From contig NZ_JH976537.1 in NCBI RefSeq assembly GCF_000309385.1, forward strand, positions 1,092,527 through 1,156,526: a stretch of DNA of 64,000 nt, read 5' to 3'. Source of the DNA: Nodosilinea nodulosa PCC 7104. GTDB taxonomy: Bacteria > Cyanobacteriota > Cyanobacteriia > Phormidesmidales > Phormidesmidaceae. Each line of letters opens with the position of its first letter. Within the stretch, counting starts at the first letter, position 1. Of the stretch, positions 9,249 through 18,558 are shown piece by piece. Position numbers and translations under genes: made by a program. The notes under the pieces were generated by a model. The model made no database searches, was not told where the DNA came from, and saw only the letters and a program-made list of their open reading frames with translations.

Positions 9249-9947
9249 TTAGCAGGCCCCTCGGCTAAACACGACGGCCCCAATCGTTTCCCAAATTAGC
9301 GTCATATCGTGCCCAAGCGACCACTGGGCCTGGTAGTCCAGATCCATCTTGACAATGGCCTCAAAATCTTTGATGTGCGATCGCCCCTTGGCCTGCCACC
9401 TGCCCGTTAGCCCCGGCTTAACATTCAGCCGCTGCCAGTGGTGGGGCGCGTACTGGGCTACCTCATCGAGGGTGGGGGGGCGCGTACCCACCAGGCTCAT
9501 GTCGCCTCTCAGCACATTCCAAAACTGCGGAAATTCGTCCAGGCTGGTGCGGCGCAAAAACCGGCCCACGCGGGTGATGCGAGGGTCGTTTTCGTTTTTA
9601 AAGATCAATCCCTGGGCCTGATTTTCAACCAAATGTTTCAGGTCGTCGGCATTGGCGACCATCGAGCGAAACTTCCAGATCCGAAAGGGTTGCCCCCGGT
9701 AGCCGCAGCGAATCTGGGTGTAAAAGATTGGGCCTGGGTTGTCGATCTGAATGGCGATCGCGATCGGCACCAGCAAAATTAGCAAAATTAGCATGCCGAC
9801 CAGTCCGCCCGCGATGTCCAAACATCGCTTCAAAAATGACGTCACCGAGGGGTGAGTAGGCAACGCACCTATACTTTCTGGAATTGTTAGGGTTGCCTTA
9901 AGGCCAGACCAGGGGGCCTTAACCGGAGAACTTAGGCGGTGAAACAT
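9249..9947 (-). CDS. bacterial sugar transferase (exopolysaccharide-initiating, WbaP/EpsL class)
   Basis: 232 aa. Transfers a sugar-1-phosphate to undecaprenyl phosphate, the membrane step that starts repeat-unit assembly. One hydrophobic segment (about residues 45-65, GGLVGMLILLILLVPIAIAI) precedes the catalytic domain. Family motifs are present: GYRGQPFRIWKFRSM, RVGRFLRRTSLDEFPQFWNV, LRGDMSLVGTRPP, VKPGLTGRWQ. The long N-terminal membrane domain of full-size WbaP proteins is absent, so this is the short monotopic form. It lies between the surface-protein genes and the sulfate cassette, in an area rich in repeats, and fits with the polysaccharide genes at 15-22 kb. The sugar specificity is not readable. 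Confidence 0.92.
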   Translation of the reverse strand: MFHRLSSPVKAPWSGLKATLTIPESIGALPTHPSVTSFLKRCLDIAGGLVGMLILLILLVPIAIAIQIDNPGPIFYTQIRCGYRGQPFRIWKFRSMVANADDLKHLVENQAQGLIFKNENDPRITRVGRFLRRTSLDEFPQFWNVLRGDMSLVGTRPPTLDEVAQYAPHHWQRLNVKPGLTGRWQAKGRSHIKDFEAIVKMDLDYQAQWSLGHDMTLIWETIGAVVFSRGAC

Positions 9948-10250
9948 AGGTCTACCGAGAATTCAAACTACAGGTACGCCAACTGTCTAGGGGTAGCTGT
10001 GCTCCAGAAATTTAATGCATAACCATATCGACTCAGCCCTCTGCCTAAATGGGCGATGTATTGCCGTGGTTTTTCCCAGATTTAGGCTTGTATTAAAAGG
10101 CTACAGAGCTTTCTTAAAGCTTCCGGATAGTTATTTACGGTTGTGCTCAGCGTCAATCTGTAGGTCGGGTAGAACCTTAGCGGAGCCTAGCAAAGTCCAC
10201 CGCTGTTGGGTTTCTACGACTACGAGAGGCGTCGATTTTTGATTCATAAG
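9948..10250. other. gene-free stretch
   Basis: No ORF with family resemblance. Contains scraps of the GTTGGGTTT-type repeat seen elsewhere in the window (10205-10215). Nothing else recognised. Confidence 0.4.
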
Positions 10251-10411
10251 TAACCTCAGTTCGGGATAACGCTGTCCCCTCCTTGGAGGGGTGCCCGAAG
10301 GGCGGGGTGGGTTAAACCTACGGCAAAATACAAGCTTCTAGATAGGGTGAGTTGCCATGCTGGCATAGACAACCCACCCCTACCCCTCCCAAGGAGGGGA
10401 CAGTGGGCCTG
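10251..10411. mobile_element. MITE-like element A, second copy, one end missing
   Basis: Reverse-complement copy of 4349-4540. The TIR TAACCTCAGTTCGGGATAA is at 10251-10269, and the body follows closely to CAGTGGGCCTG (10401-10411). The last roughly 33 bp of the model, including the other TIR, is replaced by GTGCGTCACGCC..GATGACGCAC, itself a small palindrome. It also has a few extra bases in the C-rich arm. Confidence 0.7.
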
Positions 10412-10513
10412 GTGCGTCACGCCAAGCGATGACGCACCCTACGATAATTAAGGCGTTCTACTTACGTGCTTTTAGCAACCTCCTTACGATATTTGGGCCA
10501 AAATTCTGACTAC

Positions 10514-12406
10514 CTAAAACGGAAATACCAAGGGCGTAACGATCACCGTAATGAGCCAAAACAGCAGGTTGATCGGAATGCCCACCCGCATAAAGTCGGT
10601 AAAGCGGTAGCCACCGGGGCCGTACACCATCAGATTGGTCTGGTAGCCAATGGGCGTGGCAAAGCTGGCCGAGGCCCCCACCATAATGGCAATGACAAAG
10701 GGCATAAAATCGACCCCCAGACTCTTAGCCAGGGCCAGGGCCACCGGAAAAATCAGCGCTGCCGCCGCGTTGTTGGTGACAATTTCAGTCAGCAGCGTGG
10801 TAGCCCCGTAGACCAGCACCAGCGCCAGCCAGGGGTTGCTGTGGGCAGGCCCCAACAGTAGGTCAGCCACAGCCGTCGCCACTCCGGTCGAGGCCATGGC
10901 CTGCCCCAGACCCAGGGAGGCCGCAATTACCAGCAGCACCGACCACTCAACACTGGCCAGGGCCTTGTGGGGCGAGCAGCAGCCCAGCGCTACCATAACC
11001 ACAGCGGCCAGAATAGCGGCATGGAGCATTGACATAAACCCCAGCGACGCCAGGGCAATCATGCCCACCATAGTGGCCAGGGCCAGGGGCGCTTTTTCGT
11101 GGTTAATAGGGGTCGAGTCTGGCACAATGCTGACCAGATAAAAATCCTTCGAGGAGCGGTACTGGGTCTCAAAAACCGGGTTGGCCTCCAGCAGCAGGGC
11201 ATCTCCAGAGCGCAGCCGAATGTCGCCAATTTTGCCCCGCAGCCGTTCGCCATTGCGGGCCACGGCCAGCACAACGGCGTTGTAGCGGGTGCGAAACTCG
11301 CCTTCGCGCACGGTTTTACCCACCAGGGGGCAGGTATCTGAGACCACCGCCTCGGTCAGACAGCGCCCCAGGCGGGGCGTATCGAGCTTAAACACCTGGT
11401 CGGTGGCGGGCTGTAGCCCCCGCAGCCGATGCAGATCGACAATGGAATCTACTGCGCCCACAAACACCAGCTGGTCGCGATCGCGCAGCACCTCCTTTGG
11501 CCCCACGGCGGGAATCACCTGCTGGCCCCGCACAATCTCGGCCAGGTAGAGCCCGGGCAGCTGGCGCAGCCCCGCCTGCTCTACGGTTTTACCGGCCATC
11601 GGGCTACCGACGGGCACGCTCATTTCCAGGGTGTACTGGCGGGGGTCGTCGCTGGTGCTAAAGGCCGACTTGCGATCGGGCAGCAGCCAGCGCTGGGTAA
11701 ACAGCAAAAAGAGGCTGGCGGCGATCGCACAGGGCACCCCCACCCAGGCAATATCCAGCATGCCCAGGCCGCTTTGGCCGGTTTCGGCAATCAGCAGGCC
11801 GTTGACCACCAGGTTGGTACTGGTGCCAATCAGCGTACAAACCCCGCCAAAAATTGAGGCGTAGCTGAGCGGAATCATCAGCTTGGAGGGGTTGATCTTG
11901 AGCTTGCGGCACCAGTCGCCCACCACCGGAATAAACATGGCCACAACGGGAGTGTTATTGAGCACCGCGCTGAGGCCCATGACCGGCACCATCAGCCGCA
12001 CCATGGCGCGCTTTTGGCTTTTGGGTAGCCCCAACACCTGCTGCGACACCCAGGTCAACCCGCCGGTTTGCTGTAGCCCGGCCACCACCACGTAGAGCAC
12101 GCCCACGGTGACCATACCGGCATTGCTAAACCCGGCCAGGGCGGTGTCGGTATCTAAAATGCCGGTAATTAACAGAATGGCCAGCCCCCCCAAGAAAACC
12201 ACCTCCGCCGGAAGATTGGTCATGGCATTGGCCAAAAAGGTAGCTGTAATGGTGGTCAGGGTAAGCCATCCCTGCCACGACAAATCTATAGGAGTGGCCA
12301 GAATCAAATGCCCCAGGCCAACGGCAGCGATGCCTAGCCCGGCCAGAACTAGCCAGATTCCCAGGGATTTTACCTTAAACGCTAACCGCCATTGCCTAAG
12401 TTGCAT
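10514..12406 (-). CDS. SLC13-family permease with two TrkA-C domains, probable sulfate transporter
   Basis: 630 aa integral membrane protein of the divalent anion:Na symporter (SLC13/DASS) superfamily. About six hydrophobic segments precede residue 210. Residues about 215-380 form two RCK/TrkA-C type domains (VPVGSPMAGKTVEQAGLRQL, DTCPLVGKTVREGEF), and more membrane segments follow to the C terminus. Family signatures: SAVLNNTPVVAMFIPV, GTSTNLVVNGLL in the first half; LTEIVTNNAAAALIFP and TPIGYQTNLMVYGPGGY in the second. The downstream order on the same strand is not continued: cysC and sat lie upstream of it, so the three read sat, cysC, permease. That context makes sulfate the likely substrate (inference). 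Gap to cysC is 58 nt. Confidence 0.88.
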   Translation of the reverse strand: MQLRQWRLAFKVKSLGIWLVLAGLGIAAVGLGHLILATPIDLSWQGWLTLTTITATFLANAMTNLPAEVVFLGGLAILLITGILDTDTALAGFSNAGMVTVGVLYVVVAGLQQTGGLTWVSQQVLGLPKSQKRAMVRLMVPVMGLSAVLNNTPVVAMFIPVVGDWCRKLKINPSKLMIPLSYASIFGGVCTLIGTSTNLVVNGLLIAETGQSGLGMLDIAWVGVPCAIAASLFLLFTQRWLLPDRKSAFSTSDDPRQYTLEMSVPVGSPMAGKTVEQAGLRQLPGLYLAEIVRGQQVIPAVGPKEVLRDRDQLVFVGAVDSIVDLHRLRGLQPATDQVFKLDTPRLGRCLTEAVVSDTCPLVGKTVREGEFRTRYNAVVLAVARNGERLRGKIGDIRLRSGDALLLEANPVFETQYRSSKDFYLVSIVPDSTPINHEKAPLALATMVGMIALASLGFMSMLHAAILAAVVMVALGCCSPHKALASVEWSVLLVIAASLGLGQAMASTGVATAVADLLLGPAHSNPWLALVLVYGATTLLTEIVTNNAAAALIFPVALALAKSLGVDFMPFVIAIMVGASASFATPIGYQTNLMVYGPGGYRFTDFMRVGIPINLLFWLITVIVTPLVFPF

Positions 12407-12464
12407 GGTGCGAGGTCTCGTTGTAGTGAATCGCTAGCGGCCATTGTCCGAACGGTAGTCACCC

Positions 12465-13016
12465 CTAAACCAGAGCTTCTAACCGCTTGTGGGTTTGCAG
12501 GTAGGGCTGCAAGGCCGCCATCACCTTAGCCACGCTTTCCTCCAGGGTTTCCTGGTGGGTTTGGCAGTTGATGTCAGGGTTCAACGGCGCTTCGTAGGGG
12601 TCATCAATGCCGGTAAAGCCTTTGATTTCTCCTGCCCTGGCCCGCTTGTAGAGGCCCTTGACATCGCGCTGTTCGCAGACCTCCAGCGGGGCGCTGACGT
12701 GCACCTCAATGAAGTCGCCAATGCGATCGCGCACCTCTTCGCGAATGTCGCGGTAGGGCGAAATCGCCGACACCAGCACAATCACGCCGTTGCGGGTGAG
12801 CAGGTGGGAGACAAAGCCAATCCGGCGAATGTTTTCATCGCGATCTTCCCGGCTAAACCCCAGACCTTTAGTTAAGTTGGTGCGCACAATGTCGCCATCT
12901 AAAACTTCGAGGGGGTAGCCTTCTGCCTTGAGCTGTTTGGCCAGGGCATCGGTAATCGTGCTTTTACCCGCGCCGCTCAGCCCGGTGAACCATACGGTTA
13001 CGCCACGTCGTTGCAT
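12465..13016 (-). CDS. cysC: adenylylsulfate (APS) kinase
   Basis: 183 aa. Phosphorylates APS to PAPS, the second step of sulfate activation, in the cytosol. Walker A GLSGAGKST is near residue 11; LDGDIVRTNLTKGLGFSREDRDENIRR and the KGLYKRARAGEIKGFTGIDDPYE loop are diagnostic. I start it at ATG 13016 (MQRRGVTVWF), where the family normally starts. A longer reading to 13088 would add 24 residues encoded by a C-rich intergenic repeat (CCCCTCCTGGGAGGGG), which is unlikely to be protein. It lies between sat and the SLC13 permease on the same strand. The 197 bp to sat contain that repeat plus a GTTGGGTTTTCTCC segment shared with 4763-4830. Confidence 0.95.
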   Translation of the reverse strand: MQRRGVTVWFTGLSGAGKSTITDALAKQLKAEGYPLEVLDGDIVRTNLTKGLGFSREDRDENIRRIGFVSHLLTRNGVIVLVSAISPYRDIREEVRDRIGDFIEVHVSAPLEVCEQRDVKGLYKRARAGEIKGFTGIDDPYEAPLNPDINCQTHQETLEESVAKVMAALQPYLQTHKRLEALV

Positions 13017-13136
13017 AGGACTTCTCACAGTATTGGAACTATCAAATAACAAGTCCCCTCCTGGGAGGGGTAGGGGTGGGTTAGCCAAGTCAGTAGTAGG
13101 TTGGGTGAAACAACGTGGAACCCAACAAAGGGTGGT

Positions 13137-13195
13137 TTGTTGGGTTTTCTCCTCTGGAGATGCTCTGCGAACGCTAGCGCTCTACTCAACCTACA
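13137..13195. repeat. short dispersed repeat D
   Basis: GTTGGGTTTTCTCCTCTGGA followed by a GCGAACGC-containing tail. Related segments lie at 4775-4830 and, more diverged, near 8770-8815. It sits between cysC and sat. Confidence 0.5.
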
Positions 13196-13213
13196 GCCTC
13201 AGGCGAGGGGTGC

Positions 13214-14395
13214 TTAGCTCACCCCAGCGGGTACCTGCATGGCTCGGGCTAGCTCAGCCGCCACCTCAGGGCGAGAGAACTGCGGCGGCGGCATTTCGCC
13301 CCGGCGCAGCATTTCGCGCACCTTGGTGCCCGACAGGTGTACCCGCTCCTCCGGGGAGCTGGAGCTGGTTTTGCTGGTGGCCATTTGCTCGGTGCGGGTG
13401 CAGTAGAAGGCGTGCTCAAACTTCATCGGCACAATGCCCAGCTCCCCTGGCTTAAACTCATCGAAGATGTGCTGAGCGTCGTAGGTGCCGTAGTAGTCGC
13501 CGACCCCGGCGTGGTCGCGGCCCACGATAAAGTGGGTGCAGCCGTAGTTTTTGCGCACCAGGGCGTGGAAAATGGCTTCCCGAGGCCCGGCGTAGCGCAT
13601 GGCCGCCGGGTTAATCGCCAAAATCACCCGGTCTTCGGGGAAGTACTTCTCCAGCAAAATTTCGTAGCAGCGCATGCGCACGTCGGCGGGAATGTCGTCG
13701 CTCTTGGTGGCCCCCACCAGCGGATGCAAAAACAGCCCGTCCACGGTCTCCAGGGCACATTTTTGAATGTACTCGTGGGCGCGGTGAATGGGGTTGCGGG
13801 TTTGGAAGCCGACGATAGTCTTCCAGCCCCTGGCCTCGAACATGGCCCGCGAGGCCGCCGGGTCAATCTGGTACTGGGGAAACTGGGGGTGGGGCTGGCG
13901 CTCTAGCAGCCACACTGGCCCGGCCAGGTTGACCTCGCCCTGGCCGTACACCACTTTCACCCCCGGATGGTTGGCATCGTCGGTGCGGTAGACCTGGATG
14001 GCCTCGTGGGTTTTGTCATAGGTGTACTTTTCGGTCAGTTCGAGCACGCCAATGAACTCACCATTAGTGTCATCAAGCCGCACCAGATCCCCCTCGGTGA
14101 GGGCATCGGCCACCGCCTGAGAAACCGGCAGGGTGACCGGAATCGCCCAGGGCAGGCCGCTAGTCAGGTACATGTCGTTGACTACGCCAATATAGTCGGC
14201 CTGGCCCATAAACCCGGTCAGGGGACTAAAGGCCCCGATCGCAATCATCTCCAGGTCAGACTGCGATCGCGCATCCAGCTGCACCCGAGGTAAATAGTTG
14301 GCCTTTTCAATAAATGTCTGACGCTGTTCGGCGGTAGCAATGCGATTAATTAGCTGCCCGCCATGGGGGGCAATAGCAGATATAGACAAGCTCAA
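13214..14395 (-). CDS. sat: sulfate adenylyltransferase (ATP sulfurylase)
   Basis: 393 aa, the usual size for the homo-oligomeric bacterial type. Makes APS and pyrophosphate from ATP and sulfate. Active-site motifs are intact: [14 protein letters not shown] (residues about 197-210; the QXRN and HXXH motifs) and [20 protein letters not shown] (about 293-312). The C-terminal APS-kinase-like domain of fungal enzymes is absent; kinase activity is supplied by the adjacent cysC. It is first in the apparent transcription order sat, cysC, SLC13 permease, with a 720-bp gene-free stretch upstream that should hold the promoter. Confidence 0.96.
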   Translation of the reverse strand: MSLSISAIAPHGGQLINRIATAEQRQTFIEKANYLPRVQLDARSQSDLEMIAIGAFSPLTGFMGQADYIGVVNDMYLTSGLPWAIPVTLPVSQAVADALTEGDLVRLDDTNGEFIGVLELTEKYTYDKTHEAIQVYRTDDANHPGVKVVYGQGEVNLAGPVWLLERQPHPQFPQYQIDPAASRAMFEARGWKTIVGFQTRNPIHRAHEYIQKCALETVDGLFLHPLVGATKSDDIPADVRMRCYEILLEKYFPEDRVILAINPAAMRYAGPREAIFHALVRKNYGCTHFIVGRDHAGVGDYYGTYDAQHIFDEFKPGELGIVPMKFEHAFYCTRTEQMATSKTSSSSPEERVHLSGTKVREMLRRGEMPPPQFSRPEVAAELARAMQVPAGVS

Positions 14396-15118
14396 AATAG
14401 TCTCCTTTATATCTAAGTCAACAATTTAGAAAACATGGATCTTCAGGACCTTCTCAGGATAAATCTCTGCGGCCATAGGGCAAAAAATCTAGGTCAAAAA
14501 AACTCCCTATTTTAGGCTATATTTGGCCCAGATTCAGTAGAGCTTTGCAGGAAATCGGTTCGTCATAAAGCCCCAAAGCATCACCCCAGAAACGATTCTT
14601 AGCCTGCCTTCGCCAAAGACTCTACGACCTTTAGATGAGAATTTAGAATGCAAAATCAGGCTCTAGGGCGACTGTCAAAGTCTCTCAGAAAAAAGAGAGC
14701 GTTTGAGCTGTTACTTTCTTTTACAAGGTTAAGCCAGGCCTTCCGGACAACTTGCCGGGCTTATCCATACTTTTCCCAGAGTTCAGAAACAAATCAAGAT
14801 TCATTAAAGATTTCTACATGATCTGGGAGAATCAGATTGATAGGCAGTGTTTCTCGATCTAGTAAATTACACCCCTGTTTTGGCCAATGGGAAGGCATTA
14901 ATCATGCCTTTTAGCAGCTCCTTGCTTTAGCAAGACCAAACATTTTAAGCCCGTTTCCCTTGGGGTTAATTAGTCAAGTTCGCCCCACCGCATCGTTTAA
15001 TTAAAACTCCCCACTCATCTGGCTAGCCCCACATTTTATTTGGGTGAGAGCGGCCCTTCTTCAGCGTTCTCTCTCCCAAAAATGAAAGTCGAAGGCTGAG
15101 GCATAGGGCAAACCTCAA
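14396..15118. other. gene-free stretch upstream of sat
   Basis: No ORF with recognisable content. Two small hairpins are visible: AAGGCAT-TAATC-ATGCCTT at 14892-14910 and CTTGC-TTTA-GCAAG at 14921-14934. The first is followed by only a short T run. Promoters for sat should lie in the right-hand-to-left reading, but none was assigned. Confidence 0.4.
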
Positions 15119-16204
15119 CTATCCAATCATCAGGCTCTCTCCACTGCCGGCCCGCAGGGTAGCTCGGTCTAATACACTCGTGGCGGCGTGGCCATTGAGC
15201 GTGACCAAGCCCAGAGCTTGCAGGTCGGCCTCAACCATCAGGTGCACCAGTTCTTCAAAACTGACCGCTGGCTCCCATCCCAGCTTGGCCTTGGCCTTGG
15301 TAGGATCGCCAATCAGCAGGTCAACCTCGGTCGGGCGCAGGTAGCGCTCGTCAAAAGCCACGTAGTCTTGCCAGTTGAGGTTGACATGGCCAAAGGCCAG
15401 CTCCAAAAACTCCCGCACTTCGTGGGTTTCGCCCGTAGCCACCACATAGTCGTCGGGTTCGTCTTGCTGAAGCATGAGCCACATAGCTTTGACATAGTCT
15501 TTGGCGTAGCCCCAATCGCGCTTGGCGTCGAGGTTGCCCATGTAGATTTTGCTCTGCTGCCCGGCCACAATGCGGGCCACGGCCCGAGTAATTTTGCGGG
15601 TGACAAAGGTTTCGCCCCGGCGCGGCGACTCGTGGTTAAACAAAATGCCGTTGCAGGCAAACATGCCGTACGACTCGCGGTAGTTGAGGGTTTGCCAGTG
15701 GGCATAGACCTTAGCGCAGGCGTAGGGGCTGCGGGGGTAGAACGGGGTGGCTTCGCTCTGGGGTACGTGCTGCACTTTGCCGTACATTTCCGAAGACCCA
15801 GCCTGGTAGTAGCGCACATCTATGCCGGTGCGCTGCCGGTAGTCGCGAATCGCCTCCAGCAGGCGCAGGGTGCCCATGCCTACCGCATCCACCGTGTACT
15901 CAGGCGAGTCAAAGCTGACCCGAACGTGGGACTGTGCCCCCAGATTGTAGATCTCAACCGGCTGCACCTCTTCGAGAATGCGGCGCAGGGTAGTGCCATC
16001 GGTGAGGTCGCCGTAGTGCAAAAACAGCCGGGCGGTGGTGCTGTGGGGGTCTTCGTAGAGGTGGTCAATGCGATCGGTGTTAATCGTCGAAGTGCGGCGA
16101 ATAATGCCGTGAACTTCGTAGCCTTTTTCTAGCAGCAGTTCGCTCAGGTAGGAGCCATCTTGTCCAGTAATGCCGGTAATCAGAGCTTTTTTAGGATTAG
16201 TCAT
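15119..16204 (-). CDS. gmd: GDP-mannose 4,6-dehydratase
   Basis: 361 aa short-chain dehydrogenase-type enzyme that converts GDP-mannose to GDP-4-keto-6-deoxymannose, the precursor of GDP-fucose, GDP-rhamnose and related sugars. The N-terminal NAD(P) motif [16 protein letters not shown] begins near residue 10; [15 protein letters not shown], the SSEMYGKVQ (catalytic Ser/Glu region), [10 protein letters not shown] (Tyr-xxx-Lys), and [20 protein letters not shown] are all diagnostic of the family. The last about 25 residues after the usual end (EADLQALG) are a nonconserved tail. It lies in the polysaccharide region with the WecG-type transferase and Wza/Wzc-like genes, so it probably supplies a deoxyhexose for the exopolysaccharide. 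No GMER/fucose synthase gene is in the window. Confidence 0.96.
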   Translation of the reverse strand: MTNPKKALITGITGQDGSYLSELLLEKGYEVHGIIRRTSTINTDRIDHLYEDPHSTTARLFLHYGDLTDGTTLRRILEEVQPVEIYNLGAQSHVRVSFDSPEYTVDAVGMGTLRLLEAIRDYRQRTGIDVRYYQAGSSEMYGKVQHVPQSEATPFYPRSPYACAKVYAHWQTLNYRESYGMFACNGILFNHESPRRGETFVTRKITRAVARIVAGQQSKIYMGNLDAKRDWGYAKDYVKAMWLMLQQDEPDDYVVATGETHEVREFLELAFGHVNLNWQDYVAFDERYLRPTEVDLLIGDPTKAKAKLGWEPAVSFEELVHLMVEADLQALGLVTLNGHAATSVLDRATLRAGSGESLMIG

Positions 16205-16424
16205 AGAAGTTAGTTGGGTTTATAAACGACAGCGGTTATGAGGTAATCGAAAGCAGATTGAGGGCAGGGGTATTCGTTGTTGCTTCCGTCTTATGGCTGT
16301 AGTCAGTCTGGTCAAGCCATTTCCCTTCAAAGCGTTCAAATGTTCGAACGTCTCTGGATGGCCTGCCCTAAGGGACTGTGGCTATGTCTTCGAGCTGAGC
16401 CATTTTCCTGACTCTCCACAGCCG
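16205..16424. repeat. repeat E-like segment between gmd and the zinc-cluster protein
   Basis: 16288-16400 resembles 5066-5175: both contain GCTGTAG.CAG.CTGGT, then GTTCAA..GAACGT and TCTGGATG..CCCTAA. The similarity is imperfect and was aligned by eye. Confidence 0.45.
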
Positions 16425-16874
16425 TCAACCAATGCGCCCAAAGTCTTTAGCTCCGGCAAAGGTGATCTGTTTCGACTGCCGCCGGGTAAACTCGCTTACG
16501 CTGGGGTTGCCCATGGGCAGAATGACTCCTGTGGCCTGCCACCAAAGGTCATCAGGAACTACGCTCAGGGTGTACTGGTTGGCCTTTATTTTGTGGACGT
16601 GATACCAGCAGGTTGTCTGGCAATGGCTGCACCAAAAGGCCTCCAGCCATTCGCCTGCGATCGAGACGGTGCCCAGACCAGCCACCAGGGTGAGGGCTCG
16701 TTTGCGGCCAAATCCACGAACCTGCAAATGTTCTGGCTTGCTGGCGTAGAGCGGATATTTTTGGCTAACGCTGTCGAGGTAGACATGGTGCACCGGGCAA
16801 AGAATAGTTCGCCGCTTAGAGCGATTGCGATTGCGGGAGCGTTTGGGTGGGGTGCCAGGACTTTGCATCATCAC
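16425..16874 (-). CDS. conserved cyanobacterial protein with putative zinc-binding Cys/His pairs
   Basis: About 149 aa (the first codon at 16874 is GTG; ATG at 16871 and 16868 are alternatives). I recognise the general type (a cyanobacterial protein of unknown function) but cannot name a family. It has a basic N terminus (KRSRNRNRSKRR), then CPVHH, a central QKYPLYASKPEHLQVRGFGRK block, GEWLEAFWCSHCQTTCWYHV, and GNPSVSEFTRRQSKQ near the end. CPxHH plus CSHCQTTCWYH could bind one zinc ion. This reading keeps a coherent aromatic and charged pattern, whereas the opposite-strand 202-codon frame does not. Role unknown; it may be nucleic-acid binding given the basic start and Cys/His cluster (inference). 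Confidence 0.7.
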   Translation of the reverse strand: MMMQSPGTPPKRSRNRNRSKRRTILCPVHHVYLDSVSQKYPLYASKPEHLQVRGFGRKRALTLVAGLGTVSIAGEWLEAFWCSHCQTTCWYHVHKIKANQYTLSVVPDDLWWQATGVILPMGNPSVSEFTRRQSKQITFAGAKDFGRIG

Positions 16875-17171
16875 AGGTTCCTTGCCTTTGCTTTTTATTA
16901 GCTACTAGCGGTTTGTCATCAATCGGGACGAAATACGCCAGGGCGGCAGGTTTTAACTCAGAATTAGCAATAGAGGCCTGACCATGACGCTGACGAAAGC
17001 ACCGGGAACGGGCCGGGAAGTTAGTTTGAGCCAGCTGTGAGCGCACGCGGCATAAACAACTCCAGGCCAGCTTATCCAATGGTGGTTTTGACTCGCGTTT
17101 GGTTCTTCAATCGCAGTTCAGGCGCCGCAGGCGAAAGGTACACCCCCAGGCCTAATTTTTGATGTCTCCCT

Positions 17172-17975
17172 TTAGCCCATGCGGCTAGCCAGCATTCGGT
17201 TCAGCCGCCTGTGGACCCGAGTGGTGACCACCTGCTTGGCCGAGAGATAGACAAAGGGCGGAATAGTTCTGAAGTAGCGCTTCCACAGGCGACCTGGCTC
17301 CTGGGATAAACGGTAGAACCACTCTAGCCCCGAGTCTTGAATCCACTGGGGGGCATGCTTTTTAATACCGGCGTAGATGGGAAATACCCCGCCGATGCCG
17401 ACCATGACGGCGTGAATTCTGTGCCGATGCTGGTGCATCCAGATCTCTTGTTTGGGGCAGCCTAGGGCCACAAAGACAACTCCGGCCTGGCTCTCGTTAA
17501 TGGCCTGCACAATGTGACGATCTTCTTCAGGGGTCAGGGGTCGGAAAGGCAGTGGCTCCATGCCCGCAATGACGAGATCGGGAAATTCTTGATTCAGGCG
17601 CTGCCGCATACCGGCCAGGGTGTCATCATCTGTGCCCAGAAAATAAACTCCCATGCCCGTTGCGGAGGCCCGCTGGCATACTTCTCGCAAAATATACATG
17701 CCAGCTACGCGATCGTGAGCACTTTTGCGCAGCATGTTTAAGGTCCAGACGAGGGGCATTCCGTCTGGGGTCAGCATGTCGGCGCCCCACAGCACTCGGG
17801 CAAAGGTGGGGCTCCAGCGGGCTTCCATCAGCATATGTACATTGGCGACACACACCATTCGGCCCAAGCGCTGCTGGCCCCACTGCATGATTAGGTTGAT
17901 CTGATCGTTGAACGAACTAGCAGCTACCGAGAATCCAAGAATTTGCTCGCAAACAAGACTGGTTTTGTTTGACAT
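17172..17975 (-). CDS. WecG/TagA/CpsF-family glycosyltransferase
   Basis: 267 aa GT26-type enzyme that adds a second sugar (for example N-acetylmannosaminuronate or a related residue) to a lipid-linked acceptor at the cytoplasmic face. Diagnostic stretches: VANVHMLMEARW, GADMLTPDGMPLVW (the catalytic Thr/Asp region), VYFLGTDDDTLAGM, VFVALGCPKQEIWM and the C-terminal GLEWFYRLSQEPGRLWKRY. It is separated from gmd by the zinc-cluster protein and 300 bp of unremarkable DNA, and diverges from the Wza-like export gene. The acceptor and donor cannot be read from sequence. Context supports exopolysaccharide synthesis. Confidence 0.92.
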   Translation of the reverse strand: MSNKTSLVCEQILGFSVAASSFNDQINLIMQWGQQRLGRMVCVANVHMLMEARWSPTFARVLWGADMLTPDGMPLVWTLNMLRKSAHDRVAGMYILREVCQRASATGMGVYFLGTDDDTLAGMRQRLNQEFPDLVIAGMEPLPFRPLTPEEDRHIVQAINESQAGVVFVALGCPKQEIWMHQHRHRIHAVMVGIGGVFPIYAGIKKHAPQWIQDSGLEWFYRLSQEPGRLWKRYFRTIPPFVYLSAKQVVTTRVHRRLNRMLASRMG

Positions 17976-18558
17976 GATCCTAAGGGCTTAAAGGACAGCA
18001 CGCGGTAGACGCCCCAGTAGGATTTGTCAGTAATGGTTATTTATTCAGGAGTAGAGGTCGGCTCTAGAAAGCCTTAGCTGGCTTCTACACCGAAGACTTT
18101 GCTAATGACGTCGCTCATATAAAAAAGTTCACGTATTGCTGAATATTTTGATCAGGTTAGCTAACGGCCTCAAAGCTTTGGTCACGCAGCACGCGATCGC
18201 AGCCCCGCAGTCGAGTCCGTTCTACGAACAAAAGACTCGTTCGCAAACCACACAAATGACCTGTCACCCAGCAGTAAAACAATTGTCGTGGAAAAACCCT
18301 GGAAGAATATGGCCCTGAGGTCAATAGGTAGATGCTTTAGCAAATCGTAGCACCTTTGAAAAGAAGGATGACATATTTCTCTACGGACAGAGAATCTCCT
18401 GAGTCAGGTTCAAGCTAGCTTAGCAAAACCCCTCCGGTATACAGAAATTAGGTAAACCTCCCCAGGAAATTACCGAGTTCCGCTAAAACCTTACGGATTT
18501 TACCTAACGCCTGCGGAGTAGTAATGAGACCTGGGGCAGTTTACCGGTTATATCATCT
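17976..18558. other. divergent intergenic region of the polysaccharide genes
   Basis: 583 bp between the WecG-type gene (minus) and the Wza-like gene (plus). No supportable ORF; a 60-codon frame at 18136 lacks family resemblance and a ribosome-binding site. Promoters for both genes should be here, but none was assigned with confidence. Confidence 0.4.

Noticed and set aside
12465-13088. Longer N terminus for cysC
   Set aside because: The extra 24 codons come from a C-rich intergenic repeat; the family starts at the ATG at 13016.
14892-14934. Terminator call for two small hairpins upstream of sat
   Set aside because: T runs are too short and no transcript needs to end there.
15188-16132. 314-codon plus-strand frame
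   Set aside because: Shadow on the opposite strand of gmd, which has all family motifs.
16293-16901. 202-codon plus-strand frame
   Set aside because: Opposite the zinc-cluster protein; no family pattern, and the minus-strand reading is coherent.
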